A DNA stretch of 64,000 nucleotides from JAEUIT01 sp044220875 (lineage in GTDB: Bacteria > Planctomycetota > Phycisphaerae > Phycisphaerales > SM1A02): contig JBGAQH010000001.1 in assembly GCA_044220875.1 (NCBI GenBank), positions 806,001-870,000 on the forward strand, read 5' to 3'. The notes under the pieces are model-generated. The model was not told the origin of the DNA and ran no database searches. It saw nothing but the letters and a program-made list of their open reading frames with translations. Both the position numbers and the translations under genes were made by a program. Shown here one piece after another: positions 46,465 to 55,773 of the stretch (its first letter is position 1; the number at the start of each line of letters is the position of its first letter).

Positions 46465-48015
46465 ATGACGGCCGTGCATCACAACGCCACCATCGCCCGA
46501 ACGCAACTGAAGATCGGCTTGGAGATCCATGTCGAGCTCGCGACGCGGACGAAGATGTTCACCCGCGTCGCCAACGTGGCCCATCCCGACCACTTCGACG
46601 CCGAGCCGAACTCGCTGGTCGATCCCGTCGTCGCGGCCCTGCCCGGCGTCCTGCCGGTGATGAACCGGCGGGCGGTCGAGATGTCGATCATGGTCGGCCT
46701 GGCCCTCAACTGCACGATCGCCCGCTTTTCGAAATGGGACCGCAAGAACTATTACTACCCCGACCTGCCGAAGGGGTACCAGATCTCGCAGTATGACCTG
46801 CCGCTCTGCGGCGACGGCGCGATCGACATTCCGACCGCGAACGGCACGAAGCGGATCGGGATCATCCGCGCCCACCTCGAGGAGGACACCGGCAAGCTCG
46901 GCCACGAGCTTCCCGGCGGTCATGCGTACGCCGGCTCGCTGGTCGACCTCAACCGCGCGGGCACGCCGCTCCTCGAGATCGTCACGGCCCCCGACTTCGA
47001 CTCCGCCGACGACGTCGTCACCTTCGCCCGCGAGCTCCGCAACATCTGCCGCTTCCTCGGCGTGACCGAGGGAATCATGCAGAAGGGACACATGCGGTTC
47101 GAGCCCAACGTCAACGTCATCATCGAGACGACCGACGGCCATCACGTCGCGACGCCGATCGTCGAGGTGAAGAACCTGAACTCCTTCAAGGCCGTCAAGG
47201 GAGCCATCGAGTTCGAGGCCACGCGACAGGTCGAGGAGTGGAAGAAGACCGGCCGCGTGATGGGCCGCGGCGCGAAGAGCACCCGCGGATGGGATGACGT
47301 GCAGATGGTCACCGTCCTTCAGCGCGAGAAGGAGGACGCCCACGACTACCGCTACTTCCCCGATCCCGATCTTGTGCCGGTCGTCGTCGACGAGGCCTGG
47401 CTCTCCGCGATCCGGGCCACGCTCCCCGAGCTGCCGATCCAGCGGAAGGGCCGCTACGTCGAGTCCTACGGCCTCCCCGCGAAGGATGCCCAGTCGATCG
47501 TCGAGGAGCGCGACGTCGCAGTGCTTCTCGACGAGGCCACGCGGCTCGCCGCGCTGGCCGGCGGATTCGCGGGCGAGCCCGCCGCCGGCTACGCGATCGG
47601 CAAGCTGCTCCTCAACAACGTGACGAAGCGGGCCAACGAGATGGGAAAGGGCGTGCAGGAGCTTGGGCTCACCGCGCGGCAGGTGGCGGAGATCGCCGTC
47701 ATCAAGGAGAAGGGGGAGATCGGCGCCCAGCAGGTCGATCCGCTGCTCGTCGCCCTCACCGAGCGGCCCGATCCCTCGCTCGGCGCCCGGGCGACGGCCG
47801 AGGCCCTGGGACTCATCCAGGTGCGCGACGCCGGCCAGCTTGACGCGTGGTGCGACGCCGCGATCGCCGCCCAGCCGCAGGCCGCCGCGGACCTCGCGGC
47901 CGGAAAGGACTCGGCGATCGGTCGCCTTGTCGGTCACGTGATGAAGCTCTCCGGCGGCAAGGTCGACGCGACCGCGGTGCAGAGGCGCCTCCGGGAGAAG
48001 GTCGGGCGTGGCTAA
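46465..48015 (+). CDS. gatB: aspartyl/glutamyl-tRNA amidotransferase subunit B
   Basis: GatB of the GatCAB complex, which converts Glu-tRNA(Gln) or Asp-tRNA(Asn) to the correct amide form. 516 residues. LKIGLEIHVELAT, NRRAVEMSIMVGLALNC, FSKWDRKNYYYPDLPKGYQ, GIIRAHLEEDTGKL, DLNRAGTPLLEIVT and YRYFPDPDLVPVV are standard. The C-terminal YqeY-like tail domain is present. GatA and GatC are not in the window. Its TAA stop opens a CTAACGTTTCGCGC motif. Confidence 0.97.
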   Translation: MTAVHHNATIARTQLKIGLEIHVELATRTKMFTRVANVAHPDHFDAEPNSLVDPVVAALPGVLPVMNRRAVEMSIMVGLALNCTIARFSKWDRKNYYYPDLPKGYQISQYDLPLCGDGAIDIPTANGTKRIGIIRAHLEEDTGKLGHELPGGHAYAGSLVDLNRAGTPLLEIVTAPDFDSADDVVTFARELRNICRFLGVTEGIMQKGHMRFEPNVNVIIETTDGHHVATPIVEVKNLNSFKAVKGAIEFEATRQVEEWKKTGRVMGRGAKSTRGWDDVQMVTVLQREKEDAHDYRYFPDPDLVPVVVDEAWLSAIRATLPELPIQRKGRYVESYGLPAKDAQSIVEERDVAVLLDEATRLAALAGGFAGEPAAGYAIGKLLLNNVTKRANEMGKGVQELGLTARQVAEIAVIKEKGEIGAQQVDPLLVALTERPDPSLGARATAEALGLIQVRDAGQLDAWCDAAIAAQPQAAADLAAGKDSAIGRLVGHVMKLSGGKVDATAVQRRLREKVGRG

Positions 48016-48025
48016 CGTTTCGCGC
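48012..48025 (+). repeat. CTAACGNTTCGCGC motif, copy 3
   Basis: CTAACGTTTCGCGC, beginning one base before the TAA stop of gatB, the same register as the other two copies. Confidence 0.6.
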
Positions 48026-48051
48026 ACCGAGTCGCAGCAGGAGCGCCGCCG

Positions 48052-48642
48052 ATGACGCAACGGCCCCGATCCGTCCACGACGACATCACCGAGGTGCTCA
48101 TCGCCGCCGACGCCGTGCAGCGCCGGGTGCGGGAGATCGCCGAGGAGGTCTCGCGCGACTACGAGATGGGGCTCGATCCCGAGCGAGGTTCGCAGCTCGT
48201 CATCGTGCCCGTCCTCACCGGCGCGTTCATGTTCCTCGCCGATCTCGTGCGCGACCTGCCGCACAAGATCCGCATCGAGGTCGTGACGGTCTCGAGCTAC
48301 CCAGGGGCCTCGACGGTGAGCAAGGGCGCCGCCCTGGTCGGCGTCCTCCCGAAGGACCTCGAGGGCCGCGACGTCCTCATCGTCGACGACATCCTCGACT
48401 CCGGCCAGACGCTGGGGCTGCTCCAGGACGAGATCCGCAAGCGCCATCCGCGCAGCGTGCGGACCTGCGTCTTCCTGCGAAAGCGATGTCCGCGCGTCCG
48501 CGACATCGCCTGTGACTACGTCGGATTCGAGATCCCCGACGCCTTCGTCGTCGGCTACGGGCTCGACTACGACGGCTTCTACCGAAACCTCCCCTACGTC
48601 GGCGTGCTCAGCCCCGGCTCCGCCGGAGGGACCTCGGCGTGA
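48052..48642 (+). CDS. hpt: hypoxanthine phosphoribosyltransferase
   Basis: Salvages hypoxanthine or guanine with PRPP. 196 residues. The PRPP-binding loop VLIVDDILDSGQTL, VVTVSSYPGAST in the catalytic flexible loop, and PDAFVVGYGLDYDGFYRNLPYVG at the end (GYGLDYDGFYRNLP is the diagnostic part) are all intact. CAGGAGC lies about 10 nt before the ATG. 36 bp after gatB and overlapping the next gene, so probably one operon. Confidence 0.96.
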   Translation: MTQRPRSVHDDITEVLIAADAVQRRVREIAEEVSRDYEMGLDPERGSQLVIVPVLTGAFMFLADLVRDLPHKIRIEVVTVSSYPGASTVSKGAALVGVLPKDLEGRDVLIVDDILDSGQTLGLLQDEIRKRHPRSVRTCVFLRKRCPRVRDIACDYVGFEIPDAFVVGYGLDYDGFYRNLPYVGVLSPGSAGGTSA

Positions 48643-49226
48643 TGGCCCGGCCCGCCGACCGCGGTCCCTCCCGCGCCCCGCGCGTCACGCAGGCGGCGCC
48701 GGCGGTCGAGGCCGAGGACGACGGCATCACCGGCATCGCCCACCTGCTGCAGCCGGGCGAGACGGTGATCCTCCTCATGAAGCCGAGCGTCCTCTTCGTG
48801 CCGCTCGCCTCGATGCACTCGCTCCTGGGCATCGCCTTCGTGACCTTCTTCCTCGCGTGGCTCGACCGGCGCTTTCCGCACCTGCCGGGAAGCGACCACC
48901 TGTTCATCGCCTTCGGCGTCCTCTGCGCGATCCTGCGGCTCCTCTGGCAGGTGCTCGAGTGGATGGCCCGGGTCTACGTCCTCACCGACCGCCGCATCAT
49001 CCGCCGGCGCGGCGTGATCCGCGTGAGCGTCTTCGAGTGCCCGCTCGCAAACGTGCAGCAGACCGCGGTGTTCCAGAGCCTGCGCGAGCGGGTCTTCTTC
49101 CTCGGCACGCTCTGCTTCGCGACCGCCGGCGCCGCGAGCTTCACGGCGCTGTGGGCATTCGTCGCCAATCCCTTCGAGGTGCAGCGCACCGTCGCCGAGG
49201 CGATCGACCGATACGCCCGCCGCTGA
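48642..49226 (+). CDS. bacterial PH-domain membrane protein
   Basis: 194 residues, starting with an ATG that overlaps the hpt stop (a GTG three bases earlier is also possible). Two membrane helices (about 48-70 and 80-100) are followed by a bPH2/DUF304-type domain: VYVLTDRRIIRRRGVIRVSV, ECPLANVQQTAVFQSL. Such proteins are membrane-associated; their role is unknown. A disordered 30-residue N-terminus precedes the helices. Confidence 0.82.
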   Translation: MARPADRGPSRAPRVTQAAPAVEAEDDGITGIAHLLQPGETVILLMKPSVLFVPLASMHSLLGIAFVTFFLAWLDRRFPHLPGSDHLFIAFGVLCAILRLLWQVLEWMARVYVLTDRRIIRRRGVIRVSVFECPLANVQQTAVFQSLRERVFFLGTLCFATAGAASFTALWAFVANPFEVQRTVAEAIDRYARR

Positions 49227-49514
49227 CGCGCCGCTTAGCGCACCGCACATCCAGCCTTCTCTCGCGCCCAACGTGATCAACACACGCGAGCGATAGCGTG
49301 CGCCGCACGAGGATCGACGCGATCTCGACACGTTCTGAATGCAGTCCAGCGCGAGAGCACCGCAGCCCTTCACGGGGCGCACACATGCGTGGGATAGGTT
49401 TCGGGAGTCCGCTTCCGCCACGCCGCCGCCATATCGGCGCAGCCGGCCGTGGGACATGAGCGGCGCGTGTTCCGTGACTGAGTTCCGAGGCTCCGAGAAA
49501 GGAAGAGATCCCCA

Positions 49515-51428
49515 ATGTCAGTGAAGCTCGTTTCAAGCATGGCGGCCTGTGCGGCATCGACGCTCGTCGTCGCCGGCTCCGCCGGTGCGGCCGAGATCCT
49601 GGTCAACAGCGACATCACCACGTCGACGACCTGGACGGCCAACAACACCTACAACCTCCAGAAGCAGATCTACGTGAAGAACGGCGCCACGCTCACCATC
49701 GAGCCCGGCACCGTCATCGCCAGCACGACGAACATCGGCGGCAGCCTCGCGGTCACCCGCGGCTCGAAGATCATCGCCGCCGGCACCCAGGACAAGCCCA
49801 TCATCTGGACCTCGAAGGCCGACGTCGCCACCTGGAGCGGCGGCAACCCGAAGACCGGAACGTGGCGGGCCGCGGCGAACGAGTGGGGCAACCTGACCAT
49901 CATGGGCAAGGCCTACATCTCGGAGAACGCGATCGCCGGCAACGTCCCGACGCCGAACGCGAACAACGTCGGCTCGATGGAGGGCCTCATCGCCGCCGGT
50001 CCGAACGACCCGAACGTCCTCTACGGCGGCGGGAACGACGACGATGACAGCGGCACCATCCGCTACAACTCCTTCCGCTACGGCGGCAAGGTCGTCGGCC
50101 TCGGCAACGAGCTCAACGGCCTCTCGCTCGGCGGCATCGGCCGCGAGACCGACATCAGCTACGTCGAGATCATGAACAACGTCGACGACGGCATCGAGGT
50201 CTGGGGCGGCACCGTCAACTTCAAGTACGTCAGCATCTGGAATGTCGGCGACGACAGCTTCGACATCGACCAGGGCTGGCGCGGCAAGGCCCAGTTCGGG
50301 CTCATCGTCCAGGGCTACTCGGTCAACGCGGCCCAGGGCTCGGGCGTCGGCGACAACTGCTTCGAGACCGACGGCGCCGAGCAGTCGGACTGGCAGCCGG
50401 TCACGACGGGCGTGGTCTACAACTTCACCGTGATCGGCAACCCGCTCGCCTCGGGCGGCGACCAGGGCACCGCGTGGCGCGACGGCGCCCGCATGCAGTA
50501 CCGCAACTGCATCTTCATGGACCTCGGCGAGAAGCTCGTCAAGAACGACAACGTCGACGGCGACGGCGGCGCCGGCTACGGCTTCAATGGGACGCTCTCC
50601 TTCGCGAGCCTCTGGACCACGAACTACAACACGTACTCGACGGTCAACGCCCCGGCGAATCCGGCCGCGTTCTACAAGGCCCAGACCTCGGGCAAGCTCA
50701 ACGAACTCAAGGACTGCGTCTTCTACCGCAACCTCTTCGCGACGGCCTACTCCGAGTCCGACGCCGCGGGCGTGAACGCCGCGTCGAACAACAACGTGCG
50801 CATCGACAACGACCCGACCGAGGCCCAGCTTCCGGTCGTCGACCTGAACCGCGGGGCGCTGCTGACCCTCACCGGCGGCCTCACGGTGCTGCCGGTCATC
50901 GGCATCGATCCCCGCGCGGCGCACGCCGCGACCACCAGCGTCGCCGCCGCGCCCGACGACGGCTTCTTCACGCCGGCCCAGTATCGCGGCGGCTTCAGCC
51001 CGACCGCGAACTGGCTCTGCGGGTGGACCGCCGCCGACGCCTTCGGCTTCAACATTGCGCCGAGCGGCACCTGCCTCTCGATCGTCGACACCGACGGTGA
51101 CGGCGTGGCCGATGCCGACGACAACTGCCCGAGCATCGCGAACCCCGGCCAGGAGGACTTCGACGGCGACGGCGTCGGCGACGTCTGCGACAACTGCCCG
51201 ACCGTCGCCAACGCCGACCAGGCGGACGCGAACGGCAATGGCGTCGGCGATGCGTGCGAGAGCAGCTGCCCCGCCGACCTCGACTCCAACGGCGCGGTGG
51301 ACGCGGCGGACCTCGCCGTGCTCCTCGGCAGCTGGGGCGGCGCCGGCGGCGCGAGCGACCTCAATGGCGACAACACCGTGGACGCGGCGGATCTGGCGAT
51401 CCTCCTCGGCTCCTGGGGCGCCTGCTGA
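49515..51428 (+). CDS. secreted beta-helix-like protein with thrombospondin type 3 and dockerin-like repeats
   Basis: 637 residues; AAGGAAGAG precedes the ATG. Signal peptide ends near GSAGAAE. Residues about 30-510 are a large beta-rich region (VKNGATLTIEPGTVIAS, GSKIIAAGTQDKPI) resembling planctomycete lipoprotein/right-handed beta-helix surface proteins. Residues about 520-580 carry calcium-binding thrombospondin type 3 repeats (DTDGDGVADADDNCP, DFDGDGVGDVCDNCP). The end is a dockerin-like pair (VDAADLAVLLGSWG, VDAADLAILLGSWG) flanked by cysteines. It precedes the TonB module but is separated by a terminator; it could be an anchored surface protein. Confidence 0.85.
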   Translation: MSVKLVSSMAACAASTLVVAGSAGAAEILVNSDITTSTTWTANNTYNLQKQIYVKNGATLTIEPGTVIASTTNIGGSLAVTRGSKIIAAGTQDKPIIWTSKADVATWSGGNPKTGTWRAAANEWGNLTIMGKAYISENAIAGNVPTPNANNVGSMEGLIAAGPNDPNVLYGGGNDDDDSGTIRYNSFRYGGKVVGLGNELNGLSLGGIGRETDISYVEIMNNVDDGIEVWGGTVNFKYVSIWNVGDDSFDIDQGWRGKAQFGLIVQGYSVNAAQGSGVGDNCFETDGAEQSDWQPVTTGVVYNFTVIGNPLASGGDQGTAWRDGARMQYRNCIFMDLGEKLVKNDNVDGDGGAGYGFNGTLSFASLWTTNYNTYSTVNAPANPAAFYKAQTSGKLNELKDCVFYRNLFATAYSESDAAGVNAASNNNVRIDNDPTEAQLPVVDLNRGALLTLTGGLTVLPVIGIDPRAAHAATTSVAAAPDDGFFTPAQYRGGFSPTANWLCGWTAADAFGFNIAPSGTCLSIVDTDGDGVADADDNCPSIANPGQEDFDGDGVGDVCDNCPTVANADQADANGNGVGDACESSCPADLDSNGAVDAADLAVLLGSWGGAGGASDLNGDNTVDAADLAILLGSWGAC

Positions 51429-51484
51429 TTGCCCGCCTGCCGATCGCCTGACTCCTTGTGACGGCTGACTGGAACGAGGGACGT

Positions 51485-51514
51485 CCGGCGGCAGGGGCTC
51501 ACCCCTGCCGCCGG
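51485..51514. terminator. perfect 13-bp hairpin
   Basis: CCGGCGGCAGGGG and its exact inverse with a 4-nt loop (CTCA), about 57 bp after the stop of the secreted protein and 15 bp before the next ATG. No T-tract. Confidence 0.65.
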
Positions 51515-51529
51515 GCAGATCCCGACGAC

Positions 51530-52732
51530 ATGAACGACATGCGACCTCTCTCCCTCCGATTCCATGTGCGACGGTGTGCGCGATGGGCCTGCGCCGCGGT
51601 CCTCCTCGCCTGCGCCGGATGCGACCCGCAGCCCGCGCCGCAGGCGGCAACGCCCGCGGTCGCCTTGGCTCCGTGGCGCGGCGAGCTGCTTGAGGTCGCT
51701 CTTGACGCCGCCTCGGCAATGCCCGCCGATCCGCACATCAAGGACCGCTCGCGCTGCCAGGAGGCGGTCGCCGACACCTGCCTTCGTCTCGATCGCCCCG
51801 ACCTCGCGGAGCAATACGCGCAGCGCATCGACAACTGGCGCCGCGGCTCGGCCTTCGCCGACATCGCGATCTATCGGGCGCGGCGCAACGAGTTGGATGA
51901 GGCCCGCCGTGCGATGGCCGCGGCGAACGCGGTCGCCGATGCGGGACAGGACTGGCGCAACGAGCGGGTGAAGGCGAAGCTCGAACAGGCCAACGCGATG
52001 CTTGGGGCGAACGCCATGCTCGAGGCGCCGGCCGCCGAACCGAGCGGCCCGCCCAGCGATCAGGAGGTCCGCGCTCGCATCGCCGAGGTCGCGCCGATCG
52101 CCGAGCGCGGCAACTTCGACGAGATCAGGGGGGTGCTCGAGGGATGCGTCGTGCTCTACGGCCGCGCGTTCGGGAACGCCGACCACCGCACGCTCATCGA
52201 GGGCACGATCACCGCATCGTGGACGCGCCTGCCGATCGCCGTGCGGGTCGAGCTGCTGATGTCGCTCGCGACGACGGCGGTTGAACACCATGATCGGTCG
52301 CGGGCCCTTGCCCTCGTCGAGCAGGCCGAGGGCATCACCAACGGAGCGACCTGGCTTCCCGAGGAGCACGTGCCGGCGCTCGCCCGGATCGCGGCGCTCC
52401 GTTCGCGGGCGGGCGACGCGGCGGGCGCGCTGCAGACCGCGAGCGCGGCGCTCGCCGCCTACCGGGCCTCGCGCGAGCAGACCATGAACTTCGACCGCGC
52501 CGACGCCCTGCGTCCGCTGGGCGAGGCATACGGGCAGATGAACGAGAGGGCGAAGGCGCTTGCGATCTATCGCCTCGCCATCGACGAGGGCGCGGAGAAC
52601 CCCAACGCCCGTCCGCGGGCCGAGGATCTCTCGGCGACCTGCGCGTCGATGGCCTTCGCCGGCGTCGAGCCCGACGCCGCGCTCTGGAGCCGCATCCGAT
52701 CGATCCTGGGAGGGCTGAGCGACCCGTGGTAA
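51530..52732 (+). CDS. lipoprotein with TPR-like helices preceding the TonB receptor
   Basis: 400 residues. The ATG at 51530 gives a lipoprotein signal (AAVLLACAGCDPQ; lipid on Cys31, with a Cys at -3 which is atypical). The rest is alpha-helical with degenerate TPR-like pairs (DLAEQYAQRIDNWRRG, ALALVEQAEGITNGA, ALAIYRLAIDEGAENP). Its last 7 bases overlap the TonB receptor GTG start, so the two are translationally linked and the lipoprotein probably serves the uptake system. No named family. Confidence 0.75.
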   Translation: MNDMRPLSLRFHVRRCARWACAAVLLACAGCDPQPAPQAATPAVALAPWRGELLEVALDAASAMPADPHIKDRSRCQEAVADTCLRLDRPDLAEQYAQRIDNWRRGSAFADIAIYRARRNELDEARRAMAAANAVADAGQDWRNERVKAKLEQANAMLGANAMLEAPAAEPSGPPSDQEVRARIAEVAPIAERGNFDEIRGVLEGCVVLYGRAFGNADHRTLIEGTITASWTRLPIAVRVELLMSLATTAVEHHDRSRALALVEQAEGITNGATWLPEEHVPALARIAALRSRAGDAAGALQTASAALAAYRASREQTMNFDRADALRPLGEAYGQMNERAKALAIYRLAIDEGAENPNARPRAEDLSATCASMAFAGVEPDAALWSRIRSILGGLSDPW

Positions 52733-55700
52733 GGGGAACCACAGCACAGCGACGCGTCCTTTGCTGGATCGTCCCCGGTCTGGCGATGCTCCTGTCCGCG
52801 GACGCGTGGGCCCAGCAGGCCGGCTCGCTGCGCGGCATCGTCTACGACAACGACTTCGACGTGCCGCTCGGCGGCGCCCAGGTGCTCGTCGTCGAAACCG
52901 GCGACAAGACCGTCGCGACGCCCGAGGGCAACTTCGTCTTCCCGCAGCTCAAGCCAGGCACGTACACGCTCATCGTCTCGAAGGACGGCTACACGCGGCT
53001 GGTGAAGTCGGGCATCACGGTCACCGACGGCAAGCTCACCGACGTCGACACGCGGCTCGACGGCACCTTCGAGGAGATGGAGGAGTTCGTCGTCCAGGAC
53101 ATCCAGGTCGCCGGCGGCGAGGCGGCGCTCCTGCGGCTCCGCTCCGACAGCGCGGCCCTGGTCGACGCGATCAGCTCCGATCTCATGAGCAAGGCCGGCG
53201 TCGGCGACGCCGCGGCGGCGCTGAAGCTCGTCGCCGGCGCGACGGTGCAGGACGGCAAGTATGCGGTGATCCGCGGCCTGCCCGACCGCTACGTGAACTC
53301 GCAGATGAACGGCGTGCGACTGCCGACCGCCGACGAGGACAAGCGGGCGGTCCAGCTCGACCAATTCCCGTCGAACGTCATCGACAGCATCGTGGTGAGC
53401 AAGACCTTCACCCCCGACCAGCAGGGCGACGCCTCGGGCGGCGCGGTGGACGTGCGGCTCAAGGGCGTGCCGAAGGAGACGATCCTCCAGTTCAAGAGCG
53501 AAGTGAGCTTCAACTCGCAGGTGCGCGGCCGCAACGACTTCATCAGCTACGAGGGGGGCGGACTGCACGCCTTCGGCCACGACCACGGCGAGCGGGCGAG
53601 CCAGTCCGACCGTCTCGGCGAGAGCTGGACCGGCGCCGCGGGCACATCGCGCGAGGAGGCGCCGGTTGACCACAAGTGGTCCTTCGCCGGCGGCGGCAGC
53701 GAGGAGCTCGACGAGGGGGTGAAGGTCGGCGGCTTCCTCAGCTTCTTCTACGAGCGCGACAGCTCCTTCTACAACAATGGCCGCGACGACTCCTACTGGG
53801 TCACGACGCCCGGCGCCGGGATGACGCCCGAGACCGTGCAGGGGACGCCGAGCGACGGCGACTTCAAGACGAAGCTCTTCGACGTCACCAAGGGCTCGCA
53901 GTCGGTGCAGTGGGGCGGGCTCGGCACCGTCGGCATCGAAAGCGAGCACCATTCGATATCGCTGAGCTATCTGTATACGCGGAGCGCCGAGGACACCGCG
54001 ACGCTCGCCCAGGACACGCGCGGCAAGGCCTACTACTTCCCCCACTACGACCCGACCAACCTCGCCGACCCGGGCAACGCGCCTGGCAACCGCAACGCCG
54101 CGCCGTACATCCGGACCGAGACGCTTGACTACGTGGAGCGCACGACCGGGACGCTCCAGCTCCACGGCAAGCACACGATTCCTCTCGAGGAGTTCGGCGC
54201 CGAGGGGGCGATGACGTTCCTGGCGCCGCAGCTCGACTGGACGCTGGCGTCGAACACAGCCGAGCTGAACGAGCCCGACAAGCGGCAGTTCGGGGCGCTC
54301 TGGCTTCCCGACTCGCTGAACCCGGGCTTTCCGCCCTTCATCCCGCCGTTCGTGTCGCCCGCGGTGTGGGTGCCCTTCAAGCCCGCGGCGAACTTCACGC
54401 TCGGCAACTTCCAGCGCATCTGGAAGGACATCGACGAGAGGAGCCAGCAGTACGCATTCAACCTCAAGGTCCCCTTCAAGCAGTGGACCGACTCCGAGGG
54501 ATATCTGAAGTTCGGCGTCTTCGACGACGTGACGAAGCGCCACTTCAACCAGGACACCTACAGCAACTTCAACGACGCCGGCGCCCAGTACTTCGGCACC
54601 TTCAACCAGTCCTGGAGCGCGATCTTCCCGAGCGAGAGCCATCCGATCACCGACGGCCCGCCGCTCGTCGACGTCGACTACAGCGGCCATCAGGAGATCT
54701 CCGCGTGGTACGCGATGGCCGACGTGCCGCTCACCGAGTACCTGAACGTCATCGGCGGGGCCCGCTTCGAGTCGACCGAGATCGGCATCGTCAACCAGCC
54801 CGAGGTGAACGCGACCTGGTTTCCCCCCGGCGCGTCGGCGCCGGTGGCGCTGAATCCCGGCGACGCGGACGTGACCTTCTCGCAGGACGACGTGCTGCCG
54901 TCGATCGGGCTCGTGATCAAGCCGCTCGAGGGCGTCACGCTCCGCGGCTCCTATTCGGAAACGGTCGCCCGGCAGACGTACAAGGAGCTCACGCCGATCC
55001 AGCAGCAGGAGTTCCTCGGCGGCGACGTCTTCATCGGCAACCCGGCGCTCACGATGAGCGCCCTCAGGAACTACGACCTGCGCTTCGACTGGACCCCGTA
55101 CGAGGGCAGCCTGCTCTCCGCGTCGTGGTTCCACAAGGACGTCGAGTCGCCGATCGAATATGTGCAGCGCGTCGCGGCATTCACCTTCACGACGCCGGTG
55201 AACTATCCGAAGGGCGAACTGAGTGGCTGGGAGTTCGAGATCCGGCAGAATCTCGGCCACTTCATCGAGGGTCTCGACGGCCTCTCGCTCGGCGCGAACG
55301 CGACGCTCATCGACTCGAAGGTGCACCTGCCGGCCGACGAGATCGCGGGCTTCGAGCTCCCGAACATCGCGGCGCCGATGAGCTCGCGGGACATGACCGG
55401 GGCGCCGGCGTTCCTCTACAATCTCTACGCGACCTACAGCCTCGCGGACCTCGGCACCGAGTTCGCCCTCTTCTACACCGTGCAGGGCGACACGCTCATC
55501 GCCGGCGCGGGCGAGTCGCCGCCGAACTTCGTCCCGAGCGTCTACTCCCTCGAGTACGGCACGCTGAACTTCAGCATCTCGCAGAAGCTCGGCGACATCT
55601 TCCGCATCCAGTTCCAGGCGAAGAACCTGACCAACCCGGCGATCCAGGAGGTCTACCGCTCCGAGTACATCGGCGCGGACGTCCTCAAGAGCTCCTACAC

Positions 55701-55749
55701 CCGCGGCATCGAGTACTCCATTTCGCTCCAGGCGACCATCAACTTCTGA
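52726..55749 (+). CDS. TonB-dependent receptor with carboxypeptidase-like regulatory domain
   Basis: 1007 residues. GTG start with GGAGGG about 12 nt upstream, overlapping the preceding gene; later Met codons would remove the signal peptide (VPGLAMLLSADAWAQQ). Residues about 24-105 form a carboxypeptidase-regulatory-like beta-sandwich (PEGNFVFPQLKPGTYTLIV). EEFVVQDIQV is a plausible TonB box. The plug covers about 130-250 (VQDGKYAVIRGLPDRYVN, DQQGDASGGAVDV) and the rest is a 22-strand barrel with an aromatic end (EYSISLQATINF). Such receptors import glycans, siderophores or peptides; substrate unknown. Confidence 0.92.
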   Translation: MVRGTTAQRRVLCWIVPGLAMLLSADAWAQQAGSLRGIVYDNDFDVPLGGAQVLVVETGDKTVATPEGNFVFPQLKPGTYTLIVSKDGYTRLVKSGITVTDGKLTDVDTRLDGTFEEMEEFVVQDIQVAGGEAALLRLRSDSAALVDAISSDLMSKAGVGDAAAALKLVAGATVQDGKYAVIRGLPDRYVNSQMNGVRLPTADEDKRAVQLDQFPSNVIDSIVVSKTFTPDQQGDASGGAVDVRLKGVPKETILQFKSEVSFNSQVRGRNDFISYEGGGLHAFGHDHGERASQSDRLGESWTGAAGTSREEAPVDHKWSFAGGGSEELDEGVKVGGFLSFFYERDSSFYNNGRDDSYWVTTPGAGMTPETVQGTPSDGDFKTKLFDVTKGSQSVQWGGLGTVGIESEHHSISLSYLYTRSAEDTATLAQDTRGKAYYFPHYDPTNLADPGNAPGNRNAAPYIRTETLDYVERTTGTLQLHGKHTIPLEEFGAEGAMTFLAPQLDWTLASNTAELNEPDKRQFGALWLPDSLNPGFPPFIPPFVSPAVWVPFKPAANFTLGNFQRIWKDIDERSQQYAFNLKVPFKQWTDSEGYLKFGVFDDVTKRHFNQDTYSNFNDAGAQYFGTFNQSWSAIFPSESHPITDGPPLVDVDYSGHQEISAWYAMADVPLTEYLNVIGGARFESTEIGIVNQPEVNATWFPPGASAPVALNPGDADVTFSQDDVLPSIGLVIKPLEGVTLRGSYSETVARQTYKELTPIQQQEFLGGDVFIGNPALTMSALRNYDLRFDWTPYEGSLLSASWFHKDVESPIEYVQRVAAFTFTTPVNYPKGELSGWEFEIRQNLGHFIEGLDGLSLGANATLIDSKVHLPADEIAGFELPNIAAPMSSRDMTGAPAFLYNLYATYSLADLGTEFALFYTVQGDTLIAGAGESPPNFVPSVYSLEYGTLNFSISQKLGDIFRIQFQAKNLTNPAIQEVYRSEYIGADVLKSSYTRGIEYSISLQATINF

Positions 55750-55773
55750 GCCGCACCCATCGGCGAGACACCC

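Noticed and set aside
28880..48025. Integron attC sites suggested by GTTAGGC/CTAAC core-like motifs and motifs starting at stop codons
   Set aside because: No paired core with an imperfect hairpin near any copy, no IntI-type integrase, and most GTTAG sites are inside conserved genes.
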